From: Bacteroidota bacterium
GTDB taxonomy: Bacteria > Bacteroidota > Bacteroidia > M30B66
Length of the DNA stretch: 8,430 nt
Assembly (NCBI GenBank): GCA_020438185.1
Contig: JAGQVC010000051.1
Coordinates: forward strand, 1-8,430
Direction of reading: 5' to 3'
This document shows, in pieces, positions 1-6,499 of the stretch (position 1 is the stretch's first letter; each line of letters opens with the position of its first letter). The translations under genes and the position numbers were made by a program. The notes beneath the pieces are model-generated. The model did no database searches and was not told the DNA's origin. It worked only from the letters and a program-made list of their open reading frames with translations.

Positions 1-1
1 T

Positions 2-604
2 CCGCTGCCCTACTCATTCGTTATAATTCATCGCACCGGTAACGGTGTATTTTGCGATACCGGAGGGAAATTTAAAATTACCACCCGCCCCAACGATTCA
101 CTCCTTGTATCATTGACAGGCTACAACATGCAAACCGTAATCTTATCGGATTCGGTTCCCAAACAGGCCTATAAACTGAATATCCGTTTAAAGCCTAAAC
201 CGGTTCAGATCAGAGAATTTCAGGTAAAAGCACCCAAAACATTCGATCAAATTCTGAAAGAACTCGAAGTGGCAGAACGCTCAAAAGTGAGTCATCAGGT
301 GCCCGTTTCGAGTGCAATCGAAAGCCCGATTACCTTTCTTTATATGCAATTCAGTAAAGAAGGAAAGGCGATTCGTAAGATTTCGGAACTTAAGGCCGAA
401 GACGCCAAACAGGAATTGCTGCGCGACCTCTTTACCCGTTACATGCTGGCACATATCATTGATCTGGATGAAGCTGATATGGATGATTTTATCGCTTTTT
501 CGGGGTTAAAACAGACCTATAACCTCTTCGATACCGAATACGATCTGGTGGTTTATGTTAAAAAGCGCTTCAATGATTACCGCAGGTACCGCGGATTGGA
601 GTAA
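2..604 (+). CDS. CarboxypepD_reg-like domain protein, 3' part (partial)
   Basis: The reading frame is open from the left edge, with its first whole codon at base 2, and ends at TAA 602-604. The start lies outside the window and 200 residues are visible. Residues 1-40 fit the C-terminal half of a carboxypeptidase regulatory-like beta-sandwich (PF13715 type): a PLPYSFV strand, a GNGVFCDTGGKF turn matching the usual G-T-x-T-D-x-x-G-x-F pattern, then DSLLVSLTGY. This domain is common in Bacteroidota envelope proteins and at the N-terminus of TonB-dependent receptors. Here only about 160 residues follow, mostly charged and helical (for example ILKELEVAERSK and AEDAKQELLRDLF), with no beta-barrel. 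It is therefore a small stand-alone protein, not a receptor. The helical part is unfamiliar to me. An internal TTG at 113 would cut through the domain and is not a credible start. Export is likely by family analogy, but the N-terminus cannot be seen. Confidence 0.8.
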   Translation, partial: PLPYSFVIIHRTGNGVFCDTGGKFKITTRPNDSLLVSLTGYNMQTVILSDSVPKQAYKLNIRLKPKPVQIREFQVKAPKTFDQILKELEVAERSKVSHQVPVSSAIESPITFLYMQFSKEGKAIRKISELKAEDAKQELLRDLFTRYMLAHIIDLDEADMDDFIAFSGLKQTYNLFDTEYDLVVYVKKRFNDYRRYRGLE

Positions 605-724
605 TGGCTGATAAACCTGTGTAGCGCAATAGCGAATAATCTGCACCAGATTCTTACAAACAGCACTGAGTTGAAAGTGGATAGAGTGATATTTACCGTG
701 TCAACGGGTAAAGCTCCATTTAAC

Positions 725-2020
725 ATGAAAAAACAACTCTTAATATTCTGTATGGCATTTAGCCTGGTTTCCCAGGCTCAAAATCAGGTGTTAACCGGGT
801 ACTGGCATAACTGGAATGATGCATCAGCACCTTATCTCGCGTTGAATGAGATTGATTCTCAATACGATATTATTTGCATTTCCTTTATTGTACCCGAAAA
901 TGGTACAACTTACCAGATGGCATTCAGCCCCGAATCTGCTACTCCTTCGGAGTTTGCAGCCGATATTCAATTGTTGCAATCGCAGGACAAAAAAGTACTT
1001 TTCAGCATTGGTGGCGCAACTGCGCCGGTACATGTTAGTTCAGAACAGGAAAAATCAGTGTTTGTAAATACAATCCTCGATATTATTCAAACCTATCAGC
1101 CCGACGGGCTGGATATTGACTTCGAAGGAGCATCATTATCCGTTTCCGGCGGCACCATTAGTGAACCGGTTGACCAGTCGGTTTTACTTATAATTGATGC
1201 GTTTCGGGAAATCATGGAATCTTTCCACCAGACGTATGGCAGGAAGATGATGCTAACGGCTGCGCCTGAAACAGCTTTTGTGCAGGGCGGGCAATCAGCA
1301 TATGGCGGAATTTGGGGTGCTTATCTGCCGGTACTTGACGCATTGCGTGATTCGCTTGATTACCTACAGGTTCAATTATACAACAGCGGCTCCATGTATG
1401 GCATCGATGGCAATGTTTACGTACAGGGAACCACCGATTTCATTTTGTCTCAGACAGAGGCTCTCATTTCAGGGTTCAATACTTCCGGTGGCGCCTTCGA
1501 AGGTTTCCCTCAGGAAAAAATCTGTATTGGATTACCTGCCTGTCCCATGGCTGCGGGTGGTGGCTTCATTTCAGCAGATAGCCTGGAAGCCGCGGTTAAT
1601 TATCTGATTGGGAACGGCCCGCAGCCTGGCTCGTATTCGCTTCAGAATGCAGGTTCCTATCCCGCCATAGGCGGATTAATGACATGGAGCATTAACTGGG
1701 ATGCTACCCCGGGATGCAACGCGACTTATGAATTTGCAAATACATACAGCCAGATTTTTGAATTAAGCACCGCTACGCGGGATTACAACGCAAGTGAAAT
1801 TGCCCTGTTTCCGGTTCCAGCTGATGATTTTCTGTACCTGAAAACAAATGGAATTTCATCTAAAAAAGTTCAGTTCAGCTTGTTCGATTCATCAGGAAAA
1901 CTGCTGAAATCCATTCAGGTTTTAAATTCCGGAAACATGTTTCGAATTGAAACCGGCAATCTGAGTTCGGGATTGTATTTTATTCAGTCTGAATTAGGAA
2001 CCCAAAAATTTACTAAATAA
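725..2020 (+). CDS. Secreted GH18 chitinase with T9SS type A sorting domain
   Basis: Predicted 431-residue secreted endo-acting chitinase hydrolysing beta-1,4-N-acetylglucosamine polymers by substrate-assisted catalysis. Residues 1-17 form a signal peptide (MKKQLLIFCMAFSLVSQA, cleavage near SQA/QNQ). This fixes the start at ATG 725 rather than the in-frame TTG at 671. The GH18 barrel spans about 22-345: GYWHNW on the first strand, SIGG at 94-97, the catalytic DGLDIDFE at 127-134 with E134 as proton donor, QLYN at 217-220, and the floor tryptophan in MTWSINWD (W321). I see no obvious alpha/beta insertion domain, so it resembles the smaller ChiD-like GH18 enzymes. No carbohydrate-binding module is visible. 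Residues about 358-431 match the Por/T9SS type A tail: an ALFPVP entry, LFDSSGKLLKSI, LSSGLYFIQ, ending QKFTK. This implies outer-membrane export by the type IX system. All catalytic residues are intact. The stop abuts the stop of the next, opposing gene. Confidence 0.93.
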   Translation: MKKQLLIFCMAFSLVSQAQNQVLTGYWHNWNDASAPYLALNEIDSQYDIICISFIVPENGTTYQMAFSPESATPSEFAADIQLLQSQDKKVLFSIGGATAPVHVSSEQEKSVFVNTILDIIQTYQPDGLDIDFEGASLSVSGGTISEPVDQSVLLIIDAFREIMESFHQTYGRKMMLTAAPETAFVQGGQSAYGGIWGAYLPVLDALRDSLDYLQVQLYNSGSMYGIDGNVYVQGTTDFILSQTEALISGFNTSGGAFEGFPQEKICIGLPACPMAAGGGFISADSLEAAVNYLIGNGPQPGSYSLQNAGSYPAIGGLMTWSINWDATPGCNATYEFANTYSQIFELSTATRDYNASEIALFPVPADDFLYLKTNGISSKKVQFSLFDSSGKLLKSIQVLNSGNMFRIETGNLSSGLYFIQSELGTQKFTK

Positions 2021-2716
2021 TCAGGGTTTCTCTTCAAAAGAACCTTGTTCACAGGCCCGCGTTCCGAAGCTGAAATAGGTTCCTGCAGTGGTATAAACTT
2101 TCACAAACAAAATCCCTCCAGGCAAATCGGCCGGCCCTTCAATTGCATCACCTGAGTATGTTCTCAGCAAGCGGCCTCTGGTATCGTAAACTTCCACTTT
2201 TTCAATTCCCGGAACCAGCGGTAAATTCTGGTGGAGCATTTTAAGCACCTGACTTCGGGCTTCGGGTTCGCTGAAAAACTTAGAGTATGCAGCTGTAAGT
2301 GTATCATTAACAGTCACATTAACAAGCAGGGAATCATCCGGTGGATGACTGTAAGAAGGCCAGATAACAACAATATTTCCCCCAACGCGGAATTGTTCAG
2401 TGTTTACGTTGAACGCGGGAACCGAATAGTTTACAGAACTCATACCCGGAATGTCCATATAGGTTTGCTGAATAAGTTCTTCAGCCGGACTGGCATTCAA
2501 CTCCATCTGATCCGTGAGATACATGATGGTAACATCTTCCGTTTCGGGTGTATCGTCTGAATTGTAAACAGTTACCTGCAAATACAAATTGCCTCCAATG
2601 AATGAATAATCAACCGGATTTTCGAAGCCGGTTACATTGGTAACACTGAGCTGAGCATTCGCAAAGCCTGCAACACCAAGCAAAAACACACTTAACCACA
2701 ATTTGACTAGACTCAT
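2021..2716 (-). CDS. Exported beta-rich protein of unknown function with degenerate T9SS-like tail
   Basis: A 231-residue protein starting at ATG 2716 and ending at TGA 2023-2021. Residues 1-21 are a clear signal peptide with an ANA/Q cleavage site, so the mature protein is periplasmic or secreted. Residues 22-145 look all-beta (NLYLQVTVYNSDD, VTIMYLTD, GGNIVVIWPS, LLVNVTVND), like an Ig-type sandwich, but I do not recognise a named family. Residues about 170-216 resemble the second half of a Por-type sorting domain (VEVYDTRGRLLRTY, then DLPGGILFVKVYT). The usual opening PNP strand is missing, and about 14 extra residues (ending QGSFEEKP) follow where such domains normally stop. It may be a diverged type IX substrate or a domain that has lost its sorting role. 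On the minus strand a TATCTTAG near 2734-2741 is one base from the TAnnTTTG promoter core, but has no properly spaced upstream element. No partner gene is adjacent on its strand. Confidence 0.78.
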   Translation of the reverse strand: MSLVKLWLSVFLLGVAGFANAQLSVTNVTGFENPVDYSFIGGNLYLQVTVYNSDDTPETEDVTIMYLTDQMELNASPAEELIQQTYMDIPGMSSVNYSVPAFNVNTEQFRVGGNIVVIWPSYSHPPDDSLLVNVTVNDTLTAAYSKFFSEPEARSQVLKMLHQNLPLVPGIEKVEVYDTRGRLLRTYSGDAIEGPADLPGGILFVKVYTTAGTYFSFGTRACEQGSFEEKP

Positions 2717-2794
2717 CTTCAGGTAATTTTTGCTAAGATAGGGCTCTTTCCTTCATTTCTGTATTTTTACCATCAACAATCTTACAGGTTCAAT

Positions 2795-4249
2795 TTGCAA
2801 ATCTTACATCGAATCATACATTCCATGAACAAGGAGGAGATCCGGGCCTTCAAGTTATTCATGGAACGCATCAATACGGCATCGGGCAACCGGAAAGTAA
2901 TTACGCTTTTCGACCTGATTCGCCGTAACCGGCAGGAACTAAGCAACAACGAATTACTAAGTAAAATGGAAGGGGTTGAAAACCTCAATGCCTTGTACCA
3001 GCTCAAAAACCGATTGCGAAAATACCTCGATCACAGTCAGCACACATTCTTTTTTGCCCGAAACCCTGAATCCGAAGCACTTCAGCTTTACCAACTTGGC
3101 AAAGAATGGTTTTCGAGGCAGGAATATGAACTGGCTCGCGATTATTTCGAAAAGGCCGGTAAAATTGCCGAAGAACATCAGTTTTACGATGTACTCGAAC
3201 TCGTTTATTCAGGATTGATTAATGCTTCGATGCACCTCACCCAAATCAATCCGCAGGATTTTATCGACAAAAGAAAACAGAACCTGAGGAAACTCACCGC
3301 GGTTAAATCACTGGACGAATTGCTTACAGGTTTGAATTACAAACTCACCGTTTCACAGCAAACCGGCAGCGCCGATAAGGAAACTACCACAATCCTGAAA
3401 CAGGCAATCGAAGATTTTACACAAGTTCCTGAGCTGCGCAATTCGGCGCCAATGCGTTTGCGCTTAACCGAAGGGATTGCCCGTTTGCTTTTACAGCAAC
3501 ACGAATACAGCAAACTGGCCGATTATCTCGAAGAAAATCTCAAAATGCTAAATCGTTCGGGTGTGTTTACCGCATTTAACCACGATGCCAAACTTAAACT
3601 GCTCACCTGGAAGACGAATGCGCTCTTCAAATCGGGAAAAATCAGCGAATCCCTCAAATCGGCCGAAGGCCTGCGTGAAGCAATGATGGAATATGATGAG
3701 GCTTATTACGATAAGTATTTCATATTCTATAACAGCGCTCTTATCTATGCCAATTCTGTCCTCAATCTGCCGGAGGCTATCCGCATTCTGCGGGATACAA
3801 TAAGGAATCCGCTGCTGCAAAAGCACCCTTTGTATGGATTAATTGTCCATCTCAATCTGGCGCTATGCCTTTTCGAAGATGGTCAGCTTAAACCCGCCAT
3901 GAAGCAGATTGCATCTGTTGAAAGGTTGCCGGCCTACAACCAGGCAGATGATGAATTGAAGCTGAAAATCGAATTTTCCGAGCTTATCATGCGTGCCGAA
4001 GGCGATGAATGGGACACGGTGCTTTTAAGAGGCCGGCAGATTGCCCGGGATTATTCCACACAACTCGAAATGAGGTCTGCCATGAAGGAACTGCTCAGCA
4101 TTTTGCTGGGCATGGCTAAAAAAGACGGAGAACTGAATACTCAATTGAAATCTCAGGTCAAAAAATGGCTGAATTCTTACCAGAAACAGGTTCCTGAATC
4201 TCAGGTAATCGATATGTTCGAATGGGTAAAAAGTCGCCTCAGCGATTAA
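2795..4249 (+). CDS. TPR-like helical protein of unknown function
   Basis: A 484-residue protein with no signal peptide and no membrane segment, so probably cytoplasmic. It appears entirely alpha-helical. TPR-like helix pairs are visible around 95-127 (GKEWFSRQEYELARDYFEKA), 225-252, 262-295 and 305-372 (YNSALIYAN..PEAIRILRD and LNLALCLFEDGQLKPAMKQI). TPR arrays usually mediate protein-protein contacts, and no catalytic motif is seen. From memory, similar uncharacterised Bacteroidota proteins open with a helix like LHRIIHSMNKEEIRAFKLF. That conserved-looking helix begins before the first ATG (2825), which favours the TTG at 2795. If ATG 2825 is used the product is 474 residues. The frame stays open further upstream, so the start is the least certain part. 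A TATTTTTA at 2762-2769 is one base from the Bacteroidota -7 core and would give a leader of about 20 nt, but no good -33 element precedes it. Its TAA directly abuts the stop of the opposing gene. Confidence 0.85.
   Translation: MQILHRIIHSMNKEEIRAFKLFMERINTASGNRKVITLFDLIRRNRQELSNNELLSKMEGVENLNALYQLKNRLRKYLDHSQHTFFFARNPESEALQLYQLGKEWFSRQEYELARDYFEKAGKIAEEHQFYDVLELVYSGLINASMHLTQINPQDFIDKRKQNLRKLTAVKSLDELLTGLNYKLTVSQQTGSADKETTTILKQAIEDFTQVPELRNSAPMRLRLTEGIARLLLQQHEYSKLADYLEENLKMLNRSGVFTAFNHDAKLKLLTWKTNALFKSGKISESLKSAEGLREAMMEYDEAYYDKYFIFYNSALIYANSVLNLPEAIRILRDTIRNPLLQKHPLYGLIVHLNLALCLFEDGQLKPAMKQIASVERLPAYNQADDELKLKIEFSELIMRAEGDEWDTVLLRGRQIARDYSTQLEMRSAMKELLSILLGMAKKDGELNTQLKSQVKKWLNSYQKQVPESQVIDMFEWVKSRLSD
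4228..4245 (-). terminator. Possible short terminator for the gamma-carbonic-anhydrase-like gene
   Basis: Read on the minus strand, 5 bases after the stop of the hexapeptide-repeat gene, TCGC and GCGA form a stem around a TGAG loop (4245-4234). One C and then five T (4232-4228) follow. The position and T-run fit an intrinsic terminator, but the stem has only four pairs. The element lies inside the last codons of the opposing TPR-like gene, whose coding could explain the bases. Confidence 0.3.
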
Positions 4250-4762
4250 TTATTTAAACCAACCCGAATACTTCAGGTAATTATCGGCAATCCGGTCAAT
4301 CTGGCCTTTAAGCAGTTCGGCGCTCACTTTTTTTACCGGCTTCGCCGGGATGCCTGCCCAAATCCATCCGCTATCAATGTGGGCATTTTCCAGCACCACA
4401 GCTCCCGCTGCGATAATGCTTCCGGATTCTACAACAGCATGATCCATAATGATTGAGCCCATTCCAACCAACACATTATCATGTATCGTGCATCCATGTA
4501 CAATGGCGCGATGTCCAACCGAAACACGATTTCCAATAACCGTTTCGGCAGTCTGATATGTGCAATGAATAACGGCTCCATCCTGAATATTAACCTTATC
4601 GCCCATCCGGATTGAATTAACATCACCGCGCACTACCGCCTGAAACCAAACCGAGCAGTCGTCCCCCATTATCACGTCACCGATAATTGTTGAATTTTCG
4701 GCTAAAAAACAATTCCGCCCGAATGAGGGCGATTTATCCAGAACACTTTTAATTAGAGCCAT
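4250..4762 (-). CDS. Gamma-carbonic anhydrase-type hexapeptide-repeat protein
   Basis: A 170-residue cytoplasmic left-handed beta-helix protein of the gamma-CA/YrdA/PaaY group (LbH_gamma_CA), starting at ATG 4762. Hexapeptide repeats run from about residue 22 to 140, and a short C-terminal helix (LLKGQIDRIADNYLKY) packs on the trimer in known members. The metal-site pattern is complete: three histidines H66, H84 and H89 (in VIH and VGHRAIVHG), and the R45/D47 pair in VVRGDVN, followed by N58, Q60 and D61 in VNIQDG. Known members form homotrimers binding Zn or Fe between subunits. The acidic loop that carries the proton-shuttle glutamate in archaeal Cam is absent, as in most short bacterial members. 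Carbonic anhydrase activity is therefore not assured, and some relatives are acyltransferase- or thioesterase-like. The gene stands alone on its strand, convergent with the TPR-like gene (0 bp) and divergent from the MuiA-family gene (84 bp). Confidence 0.93.
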   Translation of the reverse strand: MALIKSVLDKSPSFGRNCFLAENSTIIGDVIMGDDCSVWFQAVVRGDVNSIRMGDKVNIQDGAVIHCTYQTAETVIGNRVSVGHRAIVHGCTIHDNVLVGMGSIIMDHAVVESGSIIAAGAVVLENAHIDSGWIWAGIPAKPVKKVSAELLKGQIDRIADNYLKYSGWFK

Positions 4763-4846
4763 AATCCTTTATTTTGCAGAATAGAAATAATAGTTTGAAC
4801 CTGAATCTTGCCGAAGCATAAACCGCTGCGCAAAATATTAAATCCT

Positions 4847-6499
4847 ATGAAAGCATTAATCATTTCCCAGCTTCTGCTGGTTCCTGCTATACTCATCTCC
4901 GGCACAGCCGAAAATGAAACGAAGATAAAAACCACCGTTGAAAAAGTTACGGTTTACCTTAGCAATGCGCGACTCGAAACCAGTGGTTCGGCCACATTAA
5001 ATTCGCAAACCAAAACAGTTGTTTTTACCGGTTTGCCAACCGGAATTGACGAAAACTCCATACAGGTAAAAGCAAATACCGCACTTACAATTATGAGCGT
5101 GAGTTCCAGGTTGAATTACCTGCAACCAACCGAAGACAAAGAATATAAACTGGTACTTGACTCCCTCGAAAAATTCAGACTCGAGAAATCCAAAATCGAT
5201 ATCCGGCAAGGCAACTTTCAGGAAGAAATTCAGATGTTGCAGGCCAACCGCTCGATTGGGGGAAACAATACCGGTGTAAGTACAGCAGAGCTTGCGAAAA
5301 TGGCTGATTTCTTCCGGGCTCGTTTCGAAGAAATAACTTTCAAAAATCTGGAGCTCACCGAGAAGGAAAAAGAGGTTCAGAAACAAATCATTCGGCTCGA
5401 AAATCAACTCAACCAAATCAGGAATAAAGGAGCCAAGCCATCGGGCGAAATTGTGGTTCAACTAACCAATGCAACAGCTGTTAATACCAAATTTGAGCTT
5501 AGTTATGTGGTTAATAACTGCCATTGGGTTCCCATGTACGATATTCGGGTGAACGATATAAATTCCAAAGCTCAGATTACTGCCAAGGCGGCAGTTTACC
5601 AGAATACGGGAACCGACTGGAAAAACGTAAAGCTTTCATTAAGTACCGGAAATCCTTCACTTCCCGGCAATAAGCCGGAATTAAACCCCTGGATGCTGTA
5701 TTTGATGAATAAAAATACACCAAGACCCCGTGCCAGATATAAAATGGAGGAAGCCAACGATGAAAAAGCTGCCGGAGCATATCGCCGTGATGCTGACCTG
5801 GCACCTGCCGCAGCACTAAGTGAAGTTACAATTTCTGCCAACCAAAAATCAATAACTCCTGCCTCATACACCTGGGTTCAAACCACATCAACCAATTCAA
5901 TATTCGAAATCAGCATTCCATACACCATTGCTTCCGACGGAAAGCCCAATATTGTTGAGATTCAGGAGTATAACATGGAAGCCGATTATAAGTATTTCAG
6001 CGCTCCTAAACTGGATAAGGACGCATTTCTGGTGGCTGAGCTGAAAGGCTGGAATCACTCTGAGTTGTTGCCCGGCGATGCCAATATTTACTTTGAAAAC
6101 AACTTCGTTGGAAAATCTTATTTCGACGCCGGAATTACCGATGATACTTTGAGTTTTGCCCTGGGCCGCGATAATAACATCAAGGTGAACCGCAAAATGG
6201 TAAAAGATTTCAAGGAGAAAGTGAGTATTTCGGGGAATTACATCAAACAAACACGCCAGTTCGAAACAGAAATTAAAAATACGCGCAAAACAGAGGTTAA
6301 AATCAGGGTCGAAGACCAGGTTCCACTCACCACAAACGAGGAACTTACAATCGAGAAACTGGATGCGGAAGATGCCCGTTACGAAAAGGATACAGGCAAA
6401 TTAATCTGGGAAATCACCCTCAAACCGGGAGAAATCAAAAAGTTAAAAATGGGCTACTCGGTTCGTTACCCGAAATCCATGATTATTCAGGGTTTCTGA
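4847..6499 (+). CDS. MuiA-family (DUF4140/DUF4139) exported protein
   Basis: A 550-residue protein of the mucoidy inhibitor MuiA family, whose molecular role is poorly defined. The start at ATG 4847 is chosen because it opens a signal peptide (MKALIISQLLLVPAILISGTA, cleavage near A21). An in-frame TTG at 4808 would add 13 residues that spoil it. Residues about 28-100 form the N-terminal DUF4140 beta domain (VEKVTVYLSNARLETSG, then TKTVVFTGLP). Residues about 102-195 are charged heptad-like coiled coil (LELTEKEKEVQKQIIRLENQ). From about 215 to 545 lies DUF4139, with its hallmark WVPMYDIRV at 227-235 and YQNTGTDWKNVKLSLSTGNP at 251-270, closing in GEIKKLKMGYSVRYPKS. A low-complexity insert (about 290-340, rich in A, R, E and D) splits DUF4139. 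A periplasmic or envelope location is expected. No catalytic motif is evident. The last 13 bases overlap the 3' end of nadB on the other strand. Confidence 0.9.
   Translation: MKALIISQLLLVPAILISGTAENETKIKTTVEKVTVYLSNARLETSGSATLNSQTKTVVFTGLPTGIDENSIQVKANTALTIMSVSSRLNYLQPTEDKEYKLVLDSLEKFRLEKSKIDIRQGNFQEEIQMLQANRSIGGNNTGVSTAELAKMADFFRARFEEITFKNLELTEKEKEVQKQIIRLENQLNQIRNKGAKPSGEIVVQLTNATAVNTKFELSYVVNNCHWVPMYDIRVNDINSKAQITAKAAVYQNTGTDWKNVKLSLSTGNPSLPGNKPELNPWMLYLMNKNTPRPRARYKMEEANDEKAAGAYRRDADLAPAAALSEVTISANQKSITPASYTWVQTTSTNSIFEISIPYTIASDGKPNIVEIQEYNMEADYKYFSAPKLDKDAFLVAELKGWNHSELLPGDANIYFENNFVGKSYFDAGITDDTLSFALGRDNNIKVNRKMVKDFKEKVSISGNYIKQTRQFETEIKNTRKTEVKIRVEDQVPLTTNEELTIEKLDAEDARYEKDTGKLIWEITLKPGEIKKLKMGYSVRYPKSMIIQGF

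Noticed and set aside
638..652. Hairpin AATCTG-CAC-CAGATT after the left-edge gene
   Set aside because: A 6-bp AT-rich stem with no T-run after it (TTCTTAC). The position suits a terminator but the structure is not convincing.
605..724. Search for a promoter ahead of the chitinase, and the small repeat TAGCG at 622 and 630
   Set aside because: No TAnnTTTG-like box with a proper upstream element is present, and two 5-base copies are not meaningful.
1982..1994. Perfect palindrome ATTCAG-T-CTGAAT
   Set aside because: Lies in the chitinase coding sequence for FIQSE near its end, with no T-run or promoter nearby. Most likely chance.
2021..2031. 11-mer TCAGGGTTTCT shared with 6487-6497, each beginning at the stop of a minus-strand gene
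   Set aside because: Shared 11-mers are expected by chance in a window of this size. Both simply encode a Lys-Pro-stop ending.
4328..4348. T7 run next to the strong hairpin CCGGC-TTC-GCCGG
   Set aside because: On the plus strand the T-run comes before the hairpin, and on the minus strand it becomes an A-run after it. Neither polarity makes a terminator. The bases encode GIPAKPVKK of the gamma-CA-like protein.
4763..4846. Promoter search in the divergent gap between the gamma-CA-like and MuiA-family genes
   Set aside because: Several near-boxes (TTATTTTG at 4769-4776, TAGTTTG at 4791-4797) have wrong internal spacing or lack a -33 partner. No choice between them is justified.
4997..5461. Long antisense open frame (154 codons) within the MuiA-family gene, and a similar one at 6550-6996 within nadB
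   Set aside because: Both oppose well-supported family members and encode no recognisable protein. They are by-products of the real coding frames.
6445..6480. Possible minus-strand terminator for nadB: outer stem ATGG/CCAT, inner stem TCGG/CCGA, then T-rich sequence
   Set aside because: The stems are only 4 bp each with large internal loops, and the sequence is explained by the MuiA-family coding region. Too weak to annotate.
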